Below are positions 50,568-57,782 of a stretch of 64,000 bases of DNA, in pieces. The stretch is from assembly GCA_021838445.1 (NCBI GenBank), contig JAKCDU010000005.1:51250-115249 (forward strand), read 5' to 3'. A program made the position numbers and the translations under genes. The notes below the pieces were generated by a model, which saw only the letters and a list, made by a program, of their open reading frames with translations, was not told the DNA's origin and ran no database searches. This stretch comes from Actinomycetes bacterium. Lineage in GTDB: Bacteria > Actinomycetota > Acidimicrobiia > Acidimicrobiales > Palsa-688. Each line of letters begins with the position of its first letter. Position 1 is the first letter of the stretch.

Positions 50568-51224
50568 ATGTCTTCCGTGTCCGACGCAGGTCGCGCCTCA
50601 GTAGGGCGAATGGGCGAAATGCGCCAGCGGCTTCCCGCCGCCAAGCGACGCCACCAGCTCCTCGAAGTGGCCCTGACATGCTTCGCCGCGGGGGGATACC
50701 ACGACACGTCGATGGAGGAAATCGCCGAAGCAGCCGGTGTCACCAAGCCGGTGCTCTACCAGCATTTCCAGTCCAAACAGGAACTGTTCCTGGAACTGCT
50801 CGAGCAGGAGGGAAGGGACCTGCTCTGCCGGGTACAAGAGCGAGCGGCGGCCGAGACGCTCCCCTACCAGCAGGTGCTCGCCGGCTTTCGGGCCTACTTC
50901 GGGTTCGTCTGCCACCGCACCGACGCCTTTCAGATCCTCTTCGGTAGTGGCGCCCGGCTGGCCGACGAGTTCACCGGGTCGGTCCGCCGGCTCGAGGAGG
51001 ACATAGCCGCCGTCATCGCCCGCTTCATCGACGCCGACATCGACGCCGATCACCGCGAGCTCCTCGGCTACGCCATAGTCGGGTTGGGTGAGGTCGCCTC
51101 CCGACGCTGGGTGTCATCGCAATCCGGTCGGGTCATCGACCGGGCCGAAGCCGACCGGCTGGCAACCCGACTGGCCGACCTGGTGTGGGCCGGTCTGCGG
51201 GGTCTCCCGAGAGGCGCCCAGTGA
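50568..51224 (+). CDS. TetR/AcrR family transcription regulator
   Basis: A 218-residue TetR-type regulator. The N-terminal helix-turn-helix is RRHQLLEVALTCFAAGGYHDTSMEEIAEAAGVTKPVLYQHFQSKQELF; the C-terminal ligand domain resembles the TetR_C groups seen in fatty-acid regulators. The start is uncertain: ATG 50568, GTG 50577 and ATG 50610 are all possible. Its stop overlaps the thioesterase gene (GTGA), so the two are co-expressed and the regulator may sense an acyl-CoA (inference). Confidence 0.85.
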   Translation: MSSVSDAGRASVGRMGEMRQRLPAAKRRHQLLEVALTCFAAGGYHDTSMEEIAEAAGVTKPVLYQHFQSKQELFLELLEQEGRDLLCRVQERAAAETLPYQQVLAGFRAYFGFVCHRTDAFQILFGSGARLADEFTGSVRRLEEDIAAVIARFIDADIDADHRELLGYAIVGLGEVASRRWVSSQSGRVIDRAEADRLATRLADLVWAGLRGLPRGAQ

Positions 51225-51625
51225 CCGGCCGCTCCCTCCGGGTACCGCCCAACTGCGACCTGACGCTAGGCATCCGCTGCATCGACAAGTCAGAGCCTGG
51301 TGTCACCGTCTGGGTGATGACCCCCGGCGAGGAGCTCGCCAACCCGGTCGGCTCGATCCAGGGCGGCTTCCTGTCCGCCTTCGCCGACACCGCCATGGCC
51401 TCGGCCACCGTCACCAATCTCCGGGGGCGCAAGGCCTTCACGGCCAACGCCGAGCTCAAGATCAGCTTCCTGAGACCGGCTCGGCCGGGCCAGCATCTGA
51501 CCTGTACGGCCCGGGTCATCGGCGGGGGCCAGCGCGTGACCTTCGTCGAGGCAGAGATCACCGACGACTCGGGCGTGCTGGTCGCCAAGGCCTCCTCGAC
51601 CTACATCCTCACCCCCCGGGACTGA
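51221..51625 (+). CDS. PaaI-like hotdog thioesterase
   Basis: A 134-residue hotdog-fold protein. The core helix segment NPVGSIQGGFLSAFADTAMASA with a Gly-Gly turn and the acidic/active residues typical of PaaI-type acyl-CoA thioesterases is present, followed by AELKISFLRPARPG. It would hydrolyse a CoA thioester in the cytoplasm. It is coupled to the TetR gene by a 4-bp overlap and followed by a strong terminator. Confidence 0.83.
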   Translation: MTGRSLRVPPNCDLTLGIRCIDKSEPGVTVWVMTPGEELANPVGSIQGGFLSAFADTAMASATVTNLRGRKAFTANAELKISFLRPARPGQHLTCTARVIGGGQRVTFVEAEITDDSGVLVAKASSTYILTPRD

Positions 51626-51717
51626 GCCCACCGAACCGGCGACCGGGCCCGCCGCCGCCGCCCGCCACTGGGCCCGCCGCCCGCCACTGGGCCCGCCTGG
51701 GACCCGGTGACGGCCCA

Positions 51718-51748
51718 GTGGGGGCCCGAGCCCGGCTCGGGCCCCCAC
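51718..51748. terminator. Bidirectional terminator, 14-bp perfect stem
   Basis: GTGGGGGCCCGAGC (51718-51731), a 3-base loop, then its exact complement (51735-51748), between convergent genes. Upstream, at about 51655-51695, the sequence CGCCGCCCGCCACTGGGCC is repeated in tandem. Confidence 0.75.
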
Positions 51749-51756
51749 CCCCGGTC

Positions 51757-52239
51757 TCAGAGAGCTTCGAGGACGGCCTGGGCGGAGCTCACCTCGAGGC
51801 CCAGCGTGTCCTCCACCGCCAGGTGCGTGACCACGCCGTCTTGGAGCACCGCAGCGTAACGCTTGGACCTGACACCGAGGCCGCCCCCGGTCAGGTCGAT
51901 GTCGAGGCCCAGCGCTTTGGTGAACACCGCTGAACCGTCGGCGATCATGCCGACCTTGCCGTCCACCTCGTTGGCCTGGCCCCACGCCCCCATCACGAAG
52001 GCGTCGTTCACCGACACGCAGAACACCTGGTCCACCCCCTTCTCCTGGAGGTCCTCGCTGCGGATCACGAATCCGGGGAGATGGTGGTCGCTGCACGTCG
52101 GCGTGAACGCCCCCGGCACGCCGAACAGCACGACCTTGCCGTGGCCGAGCAACTCGGCCGTACTGGCCGCCTCCGGGCCGTTGGCCCCCGGTACCTGGAC
52201 CTGCACATCGGGAATCCTGTCACCTACGGCGATTGTCAT
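51757..52239 (-). CDS. Peroxiredoxin of the Prx5 type
   Basis: A 160-residue thioredoxin-fold peroxidase. The peroxidatic Cys is in PGAFTPTCSDHHLPGF, the signature of the Prx5/hybrid peroxiredoxin group; no second resolving Cys is obvious, so it may be of the 1-Cys type. It reduces peroxides at the expense of thiols. ATG 52239 is chosen because a TACGGT element lies 6 nt upstream, making a GTG at 52245 impossible as a leaderless start. Confidence 0.88.
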   Translation of the reverse strand: MTIAVGDRIPDVQVQVPGANGPEAASTAELLGHGKVVLFGVPGAFTPTCSDHHLPGFVIRSEDLQEKGVDQVFCVSVNDAFVMGAWGQANEVDGKVGMIADGSAVFTKALGLDIDLTGGGLGVRSKRYAAVLQDGVVTHLAVEDTLGLEVSSAQAVLEAL

Positions 52240-52245
52240 GGCCAC

Positions 52246-52259
52246 ACCGTACCTAGGAT
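52246..52259. promoter_or_regulatory. Divergent leaderless-type promoters (peroxiredoxin and VOC genes)
   Basis: On the minus strand TACGGT (52246-52251) lies 6 nt before the peroxiredoxin ATG. On the plus strand TAGGAT (52254-52259) lies 6 nt before the VOC gene ATG. The start codons are only 26 bp apart, so both transcripts must begin at or next to their start codons. Confidence 0.65.
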
Positions 52260-52265
52260 TGGGGC

Positions 52266-52817
52266 ATGCCCCAAGAGCTGCCGCGCTGGCGCGGGATCAA
52301 CCACCTCGCGCTCGTCACCACCGACATGGACGCGACCGTCCGCTTCTACCACGGGGTGCTCGGGGCGCGCCTGGTGGCCACCATCGGCAACGAGGCGTTC
52401 CGGCACTACTTCTTCGAGATCGGCCCCCAGAGCACCCTCGCCTTCTTCGAGTACCGAGGCGTCGAGCTCGAGCCTTTCGCCAAGCCGGCCGGGATTCCCG
52501 ATCCCCGGGCCATCCAGTTCGACCACATCTCGTTCAACCTGCCCGACGAGAATTCGCTGCTGAAGCTGCGGGACCGCTTGCGCGCCGCCGGCAGCGAGGC
52601 GACCGAGGTGGTGGACCACGGCTTCATACGATCGGTGTACTTCACCGACCCCAACGGGATCGCCCTCGAGGCGTCGTGGTGGGTCACCGACGCCACCGGG
52701 CGCGACGCCGACTTCGAGGACCGGGGCCTCTTCGCCGACCCCGATCCCGTCCCGGCGGCAGCGGAGATCCACGAGCACGGCGGGGTCGACCAGCTGCCGC
52801 GGACCCGGCTGTCCTGA
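52266..52817 (+). CDS. VOC-superfamily (glyoxalase/dioxygenase fold) protein
   Basis: A 183-residue protein with two beta-alpha-beta-beta-beta units of the vicinal-oxygen-chelate fold. Metal-binding candidates are His in GINHLALVT and in FDHISFNLP, and Glu in IALEASWW. The closest types are fosfomycin-resistance-like or extradiol-dioxygenase-like VOC proteins, but the substrate is unclear. It lies 4 bp upstream of rpiA and is transcribed from its own leaderless promoter. Confidence 0.82.
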   Translation: MPQELPRWRGINHLALVTTDMDATVRFYHGVLGARLVATIGNEAFRHYFFEIGPQSTLAFFEYRGVELEPFAKPAGIPDPRAIQFDHISFNLPDENSLLKLRDRLRAAGSEATEVVDHGFIRSVYFTDPNGIALEASWWVTDATGRDADFEDRGLFADPDPVPAAAEIHEHGGVDQLPRTRLS

Positions 52818-52821
52818 CGCC

Positions 52822-53475
52822 GTGGACCCGACCGACGCCGGGCCGCGCCCGGGACCTTCGCCCACCGAGACCGAGAAGCGCCAAGCCGCGGTGGCCGCCG
52901 CCGAGCTGGTGGCCGACGGAATGACCGTCGGCCTCGGCACCGGTTCGACGGTCGCCTATCTGCTCCCGGCCTTGGCCGCTCGCCGGCTCGACATCCGCTG
53001 CGTGGCGACCTCGCCCCGCACGGAGACCGACGCCACGGCCCTGGGCCTCCGGGTCGAGGCGTTCTCGCAGCTCGACCGTCTCGCCGTGGCCATCGACGGA
53101 GCCGACCAGGTCGACCCGGACGGGTGGATCGTCAAGGGGGGTGGGGGGGCCCACGTCCGGGAGAAGATCGTGGCCGCCGCCGCCGAGAGCTTCGTGGTCA
53201 TCGTGTCCTCCGACAAGGAGGTTCCCCGGATCGGCCCCCCCGTGCCGTTGGAGTTGCTGCCCTTCGGGCTGGCCGCCACCCTTCACGAGTTGGGCTGCGC
53301 CCGGGTGCGTCCCTCCACGCCGCCGAGCCCCGACGGAGGGGTGATCGCCGACTGGACCGACCCCTTCGACGACCCGGCGGCCCTCGCCACCTACCTCGAC
53401 TCGGTCCCGGGCGTGGTCGGCCACGGCCTGTTCCACCCCGGCATGGTCTCGACCGTGATAGTCGGGGGCCGCTGA
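52822..53475 (+). CDS. rpiA: Ribose-5-phosphate isomerase A
   Basis: A 217-residue RpiA that interconverts ribose 5-phosphate and ribulose 5-phosphate. The family signature GLGTGSTVAYLLPAL is near residue 37, DGADQVD near 93 and KGGGGAHVREKIVA near 108, covering the phosphate site and catalytic Glu. GTG 52822 lies 4 bp after the VOC stop. It probably represents the housekeeping activity, leaving the RpiB-like gene at 4955 for another substrate. Confidence 0.92.
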   Translation: MDPTDAGPRPGPSPTETEKRQAAVAAAELVADGMTVGLGTGSTVAYLLPALAARRLDIRCVATSPRTETDATALGLRVEAFSQLDRLAVAIDGADQVDPDGWIVKGGGGAHVREKIVAAAAESFVVIVSSDKEVPRIGPPVPLELLPFGLAATLHELGCARVRPSTPPSPDGGVIADWTDPFDDPAALATYLDSVPGVVGHGLFHPGMVSTVIVGGR

Positions 53476-53481
53476 AGCGCG

Positions 53482-54516
53482 TCAGGCGACGCTGGGCAGG
53501 GCGCGGTCGCCGATCAGCGTCTCATAGAGAGTGACGTGCTGGCGGACCATGCGCCCGGCCGAGAACCGGGCGGCCGCCGCGGCCCGACACTCGCGCCGGT
53601 CCAGGGCCGCCACCGATTGGACCGCAGCCGCCAGGGCGACCTCGCCGGAGCAGACGAACCCGGTCCGGCCGTGGTCGACGATCTCGGGCACCGATCCCAA
53701 AGGGGTGGCGACGACAGGTGTGGCGCAGGCGAGGGCCTCGACCATCACCATCCCGAACGGTTCCGGCCAGGCGATCGGATTGAGCAGGCACACCGCGCCG
53801 CCGAGGAGCGCGGTCTTGTCTGCTCCTCCGATCTCACCGACATATTCGATGTCTCCACCGAGTAGGGGTCGCACCCGCTGATCGAAGTAGAGCTGCTCGG
53901 CGGGTTCGCTCATCTTGGCTGCGATGCGCAGCGGTACCCCAGCCCGCCGGGCCACCCGGATGGCGGTGTCGACGCCCTTCTCCGGGCACATACGACCGAG
54001 GAAGACGGCGTAGCCGCCGTCGCCCCTGCCGACCGGGAAGTGCCGGAGGTCGACGCCGTGGTGGATGACCGCAGCCACGGGGATGCCCGTGGCCGTGGAA
54101 GCCTGGTGGTGGGAGATGGCGATCACCGGGGTCCGGCCGGCGATGGCCCGGTAGTAGTCGCCCAGCTCGCTCTGGAACGGGCCGTGGTTGGTGGTCACGA
54201 CCTGCAGTCCGGCGAAGCGCTCGGCATACACCGGGCCGATGAGGGTGTGGTCGTGGACGATGTCGGCGCCGGAATCGAGTGCGGTCTGGTAGCCGTGGAT
54301 GACGTGGCGCATCTCCGTCGCCGATCCCCCCACTCCCACCCCGATGGCCTCGGGAAGGACGGACGCTCTGGGCACCGGGCAGGTGCTGTCCCCGGTGGTG
54401 TAGAGGATCAGGTCGTGGCCAGCGGCGTGCAGGCCGCGCGACAGTGAGTCGAGCACCGTTTCGGTGCCTCCGTAGGCCGCGGGCGGTACTGCTACCCACG
54501 GCGGGGCGATCATCAC
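53482..54516 (-). CDS. Glycosyltransferase family 4-like protein
   Basis: A 344-residue GT-B glycosyltransferase. The N-terminal acceptor domain has the glycine-rich PPAAYGGTETVLDSLSRGL loop, and the donor domain has GRMCPEKGVDTAIRVARRAG and NPIAWPEPFGMVMVEALACATPVVATPLGSVPEIV (the EPFG-x3-E motif). GTG 54516 or ATG 54513 can start it. It is the last gene of a minus-strand run from 58718. No wzx-type exporter is nearby. Confidence 0.85.
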   Translation of the reverse strand: MMIAPPWVAVPPAAYGGTETVLDSLSRGLHAAGHDLILYTTGDSTCPVPRASVLPEAIGVGVGGSATEMRHVIHGYQTALDSGADIVHDHTLIGPVYAERFAGLQVVTTNHGPFQSELGDYYRAIAGRTPVIAISHHQASTATGIPVAAVIHHGVDLRHFPVGRGDGGYAVFLGRMCPEKGVDTAIRVARRAGVPLRIAAKMSEPAEQLYFDQRVRPLLGGDIEYVGEIGGADKTALLGGAVCLLNPIAWPEPFGMVMVEALACATPVVATPLGSVPEIVDHGRTGFVCSGEVALAAAVQSVAALDRRECRAAAAARFSAGRMVRQHVTLYETLIGDRALPSVA

Positions 54517-54582
54517 GATACGAATGGTGACTCTCCCGGTCCCTGCTGGGACTGAACTACGGCCATACGCGGCGAGGTCGCC

Positions 54583-54837
54583 CTAGCCGTCACGGCGGTG
54601 CCGGCCCGGTCCGACGGAGTCGTCGCGGCGGTCCGGGCCGCTTCGGGCGCGCCACCCCCGTTGCGTCGCGAGCCCCCTCCGACGGGCCTGACGACCGCCG
54701 CCCGGCAGGTGGCACTTGTAGTTGAAGAGCTCGCCGCCGGCGTCGAATATCAGCCAGGCGTAGCCCGTTTCCGGCTCGTGCTGACAGGGCCGGGAGGTGG
54801 CCACAGAGACTCTGCTGGGTGCCGGTTGGCCGCTCAT
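54583..54837 (-). CDS. Uncharacterised 84-residue protein
   Basis: An 84-residue frame whose ATG at 54837 overlaps the stop of the upstream gene (ATGA). The N-terminal half, ETGYAWLIFDAGGELFNYKCHLPGG, has normal folded-protein character; the C-terminal half is Arg-rich. Two Cys and two His could bind a metal but the spacing matches no motif I know. No family recognised. Coupling with the preceding gene is the best evidence that it is real. Confidence 0.55.
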   Translation of the reverse strand: MSGQPAPSRVSVATSRPCQHEPETGYAWLIFDAGGELFNYKCHLPGGGRQARRRGLATQRGWRARSGPDRRDDSVGPGRHRRDG

Positions 54838-55472
54838 GTCTCGGTCCGTGCCTCAGTGTTCGAATCGCTACCGCTGCCGTTCAGGCGGGGGGAGCCCGGC
54901 CCTTCAGGCAGGCGCGCCGAGCGGCGCACGATCTCCAGCAGTTCGGACACGACCGTGGCCCGGTTGACATCGGGGAGCTTCCATGTGCCGGCCGGGCCGC
55001 TGTGGCCGGCGCCCCCGCTGCGCCAACTGTCACCCTCGCTCACGCGCACCACCCGGCCGACGACATCGGCGTCGAGTTGGAGGTGGGGGTTGCGGTCCTG
55101 GCGGGGCGCGCCATCGATGGGGCCCTGCAAGGACATCCAGAGGGTGAGGCGGGGAGTCGCCACCCGGGGCTCGCCGCCGGGATGCTCCTCGATGAGTCCG
55201 TCGCCGCCTTCGAGCCGCAGCCGGTCGAGTACGGCCTGCATGGCCGGACGGACCTGGGCCTCGCACACGGCGCGGAACTCGTCGATGAACGACTCGCGAT
55301 CCTCGATCACGTGCGCCGCGCTCTCCGCCGAGCGCTCGTCCTTGGCCTTCAAAGCGGCCATCAGCCCACCAATCTCGTCCAGGGGGTCAGCGCCAGCAGC
55401 TGTCCGGCGGTCCTCGCCCGGAGGCTTCTGGTGAACGCCAGAAGTCGCGATGGATGTGTTTGGAGCTCCCAT
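54834..55472 (-). CDS. Uncharacterised 212-residue protein
   Basis: A 212-residue protein of unknown family. Residues 35-90 are predicted helical (ALKAKDERSAESAAHVIEDRESFIDEFRAVCEAQVRPAMQAVLDRLR) and 100-150 are beta-rich (TPRLTLWMSL, HLQLDADVVGRVVRV). The C-terminal 40 residues are basic and Gly/Ser-rich. No membrane segment or signal. It is preceded by a hairpin and coupled to the next frame by ATGA. Confidence 0.6.
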   Translation of the reverse strand: MGAPNTSIATSGVHQKPPGEDRRTAAGADPLDEIGGLMAALKAKDERSAESAAHVIEDRESFIDEFRAVCEAQVRPAMQAVLDRLRLEGGDGLIEEHPGGEPRVATPRLTLWMSLQGPIDGAPRQDRNPHLQLDADVVGRVVRVSEGDSWRSGGAGHSGPAGTWKLPDVNRATVVSELLEIVRRSARLPEGPGSPRLNGSGSDSNTEARTET

Positions 55473-55487
55473 GGGAACCCCCGATCT

Positions 55488-55506
55488 GCCTCCGAGGAGC
55501 GGAGGC
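55488..55506. promoter_or_regulatory. Small hairpin before the 55472 gene
   Basis: GCCTCCG, a 5-base loop, CGGAGGC, in the leader about 15 nt before the ATG of the 212-residue gene. It could attenuate the upstream zinc-finger-type gene's transcript or affect ribosome entry. Confidence 0.4.
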
Positions 55507-55606
55507 TCTTAGCCCAGAATGGACTGATCACAGGCTACACCCATTATCGCCCCAGCCGGTCTGCCCGGAGGAAGTGATGCTGGTGGGCCCGCAAAACCCT
55601 CTGAGG

Positions 55607-55912
55607 TCACGTCGGCCTACGCCTGGTGAGCCTGCTGCGCATCTTCGACCATGCCGGGGCCTCCGACGCCGCTCGGTCGGCCGCGACTCCCGGCGCCCGT
55701 CCCACGGCGGCAGCGGGGGCGGGCACGACCGATACCGGTCCCTGCTCGGGGGATCCCCAGATGACCGTCCACGCCGAGCCGTTCATCCTGAAATCCTCGG
55801 TATGGGTGAAACACAGCCGGACCGGGCCGGGCAGGTCCTCTCTTCGGAGCGATGCTGCCGCCCGACGGTCACAGCCGTCCACCTGGCAGCCCGACGGGGC
55901 CTGGTCGGTCAC
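55607..55912 (-). CDS. Small Cys/His-rich protein (possible zinc binding)
   Basis: A 101-residue frame. Residues 9-50 look like a metal-binding unit: C-x4-C at the start (GCQVDGCDRRAA) and C-x2-H later (LCFTHTEDF), followed by a conserved-looking MNGSAWTVIWG. The rest is Ala/Pro-rich. GTG 55912 lies 10 bp after the upstream 36-residue gene, with GAGAGGCGG between. No named family recognised. Confidence 0.55.
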   Translation of the reverse strand: MTDQAPSGCQVDGCDRRAAASLRREDLPGPVRLCFTHTEDFRMNGSAWTVIWGSPEQGPVSVVPAPAAAVGRAPGVAADRAASEAPAWSKMRSRLTRRRPT

Positions 55913-55921
55913 TACCGCCTC

Positions 55922-56032
55922 TCAGACGATCCGCCGGCGAACGTCCTCCTTGTCCTTCTTATCCCGCCGCTTCTCCTTCAACGACTTCGACGGCTTCTTG
56001 GACATTGCCTTGCGGGGCGACTTGTCAGCCAT
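55922..56032 (-). CDS. 36-residue Lys/Arg-rich small protein
   Basis: A 36-codon gene too short for ordinary gene finders. ATG 56032 has a strong AAGGGGG 5-6 nt upstream. The product is strongly basic (about 17 of 36 residues are Lys or Arg), with SPRKAMSKKPSKSLKEKRR at the centre. Similar short basic proteins occur in actinobacterial genomes but have no assigned role; RNA or nucleoid binding is inference. It sits between the desaturase and the Cys-rich protein genes, all one transcript direction. Confidence 0.65.
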   Translation of the reverse strand: MADKSPRKAMSKKPSKSLKEKRRDKKDKEDVRRRIV

Positions 56033-56049
56033 GTCTGCCCCCTTTCGCT

Positions 56050-57123
56050 TCAGGCCACCCTACTCCCCGCAGTGTCGGTCAGGGCCCGGCAACCGCACGA
56101 CATCGAACCACCGGCGAGGACCGCTCTCGCCGAGGAGCCGTACAGCCGACTGAGCGTGACCCGGTAGGAGCTCATCAGACTGGTCTCGCAGTAGTGGAGC
56201 CCGGCATCGGCGCAGAACGCCCGGACGAGCGGAGCCGCCCGGGCCAGGTTGGGCCGGCACATGGTCGGGAACAGGTGGTGCTCGATCTGGTGGTTCAGCC
56301 CGCCCAGCAGCAGGTCGACGACGCGACCGCTCTTCACGTTGCGCGCCGTGATCACTTGACGCATTGCTGAAGGCATCGACGATCCGGCCGGCAGCATCGG
56401 CATCCCCTTGTGGTTGGGCGCGAAGCTGCAACCGAGGTAAAGACCGAAGAGTCCCTGCTGGACGGCGATGAAAGCCAGCGCCCGCAGCGGCGAGAGGACC
56501 GCGAACACCACTACGGCGTAGGCGGCCACGTGGGCGACGAGCATGGTGATCTCAACCGCAGCGGGCCGGTCCCGCCGTCTGGCCAACCAATCGGCGCTGG
56601 TGACGTGCAACCCCAACCCCTGGAGCATGAGCAGGGGCACGAACAGCCAGGCCCGCCACCCCGCCAGAATCCTCCCGGCGCGGCTCGTGGTCGGTCGGCT
56701 CACCGACGCCGCGGTGAGAGCCAGGACCCCCCCGCCCAGGTCAGGATCGAGGCCGGGCTCGTTGGGACGGGCGTGGTGGGCGTTGTGCTTGGGCACCCAC
56801 CACCCGAAGCTCACACCGCACAGGAGATCGCCGACCACCAGCCCGAGCAGTCGGTTGCGTCGGCGCGACGAGAAGATCTGGCCGTGCCCGGCATCGTGGC
56901 CGATGAACACCACCTGGGTGAACAGCACAGCCAGGGCGGCGGCGCAGACGAGACTCCACCACGAGTTCCCCACGAGCGCCACCGCCACCCACCCACCGGC
57001 GTAGGCCGACACGGTGAGGACCATCCGCAGGGCGTAGTGGGCCGGCCGCCGGTCCAGCAGGCCCGCCTCGCGCACCTGCTCGCGCAGTAGGCGGTAATGG
57101 GCTGGAATCTCGACTATCTCCAC
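56050..57123 (-). CDS. Fatty acid desaturase (acyl-lipid / acyl-CoA type)
   Basis: A 357-residue membrane desaturase with three His boxes: HDAGH (near 102), HNAHH (near 137) and QIEHH (near 290), plus four hydrophobic helices. The type resembles acyl-CoA or acyl-lipid delta desaturases that insert double bases into membrane fatty acids using O2 and electrons from ferredoxin or cytochrome b5-like donors. GTG 57123 is preceded by GAGAAGG; the open frame to 57378 adds unlike residues. The gene lies in a stress-sigma neighbourhood, fitting cold or membrane adaptation (inference). Confidence 0.9.
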   Translation of the reverse strand: MEIVEIPAHYRLLREQVREAGLLDRRPAHYALRMVLTVSAYAGGWVAVALVGNSWWSLVCAAALAVLFTQVVFIGHDAGHGQIFSSRRRNRLLGLVVGDLLCGVSFGWWVPKHNAHHARPNEPGLDPDLGGGVLALTAASVSRPTTSRAGRILAGWRAWLFVPLLMLQGLGLHVTSADWLARRRDRPAAVEITMLVAHVAAYAVVVFAVLSPLRALAFIAVQQGLFGLYLGCSFAPNHKGMPMLPAGSSMPSAMRQVITARNVKSGRVVDLLLGGLNHQIEHHLFPTMCRPNLARAAPLVRAFCADAGLHYCETSLMSSYRVTLSRLYGSSARAVLAGGSMSCGCRALTDTAGSRVA

Positions 57124-57266
57124 GGACCTTCTTCTCACGACATATCGGGTGTGGCACCGGGGTCGCTGCACCGCAACCGCAGTTCGCCGCCGTCGAAACC
57201 GAACCGGCGAGGGGCCGCCCTCGGCCGGTAACTCGTCGAGATCTCGATTGGTCAGGACAGCACGCC

Positions 57267-57608
57267 TCAGAGGGGTTGGTCGTTCACCTCGTGATGCGGC
57301 CGGCACCAGTCGCAGACCCACTCCTCGGCGAACACCGCCGGAGGGGAGGCGGCGGTGGGCAGGTAGGTGATGTGACAACTGCAGCAGGTCATCGCCACCG
57401 ATTCACCGACGGCCCGACGTCTCGACCCGGACCTGGTCCGGGTCCTTGCCGCCGGGCTGCGGGTGGACTCCGATGGATGGACCATCGTTCCCACAGACGG
57501 CTCGAGCAGATCGCCGAGGATCGGCTGGCCCGGGTCGTCGATCAGCACGGCACGCTTAGGGGCGATCAGGGTCACAGCCGAGGCTGCTGATGTGCGTGGG
57601 GCTTCCAT
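57267..57608 (-). CDS. Small Cys/His-rich protein upstream of the desaturase
   Basis: A 113-residue frame. The C-terminal third looks like a metal site: TCCSCH near residue 73, then CDWC-x-PHH near 97-103. The N-terminal part, TLIAPKRAVLIDDPGQPILGDLLEPSVGTMV, has ordinary protein character. A shorter start at ATG within VAMTCCSC would give only the Cys-rich part. No family recognised; co-directional with sigma factor and desaturase genes. Confidence 0.5.
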   Translation of the reverse strand: MEAPRTSAASAVTLIAPKRAVLIDDPGQPILGDLLEPSVGTMVHPSESTRSPAARTRTRSGSRRRAVGESVAMTCCSCHITYLPTAASPPAVFAEEWVCDWCRPHHEVNDQPL

Positions 57609-57782
57609 CCGGAAACCGCCTATCTACCCTCGAGGGCAAGGGCGCCTGGCCGATCGAAGTGAGCGACGATTCGACTCTACCGCGATACCGGAGCAAGCCT
57701 TCCCATGCGGGGCCCGATCGCTGAGTCGCCGCGGTACGGTCTGCCGACGCTCGATCCGACATATCAGCTGACGGATCCGGAT

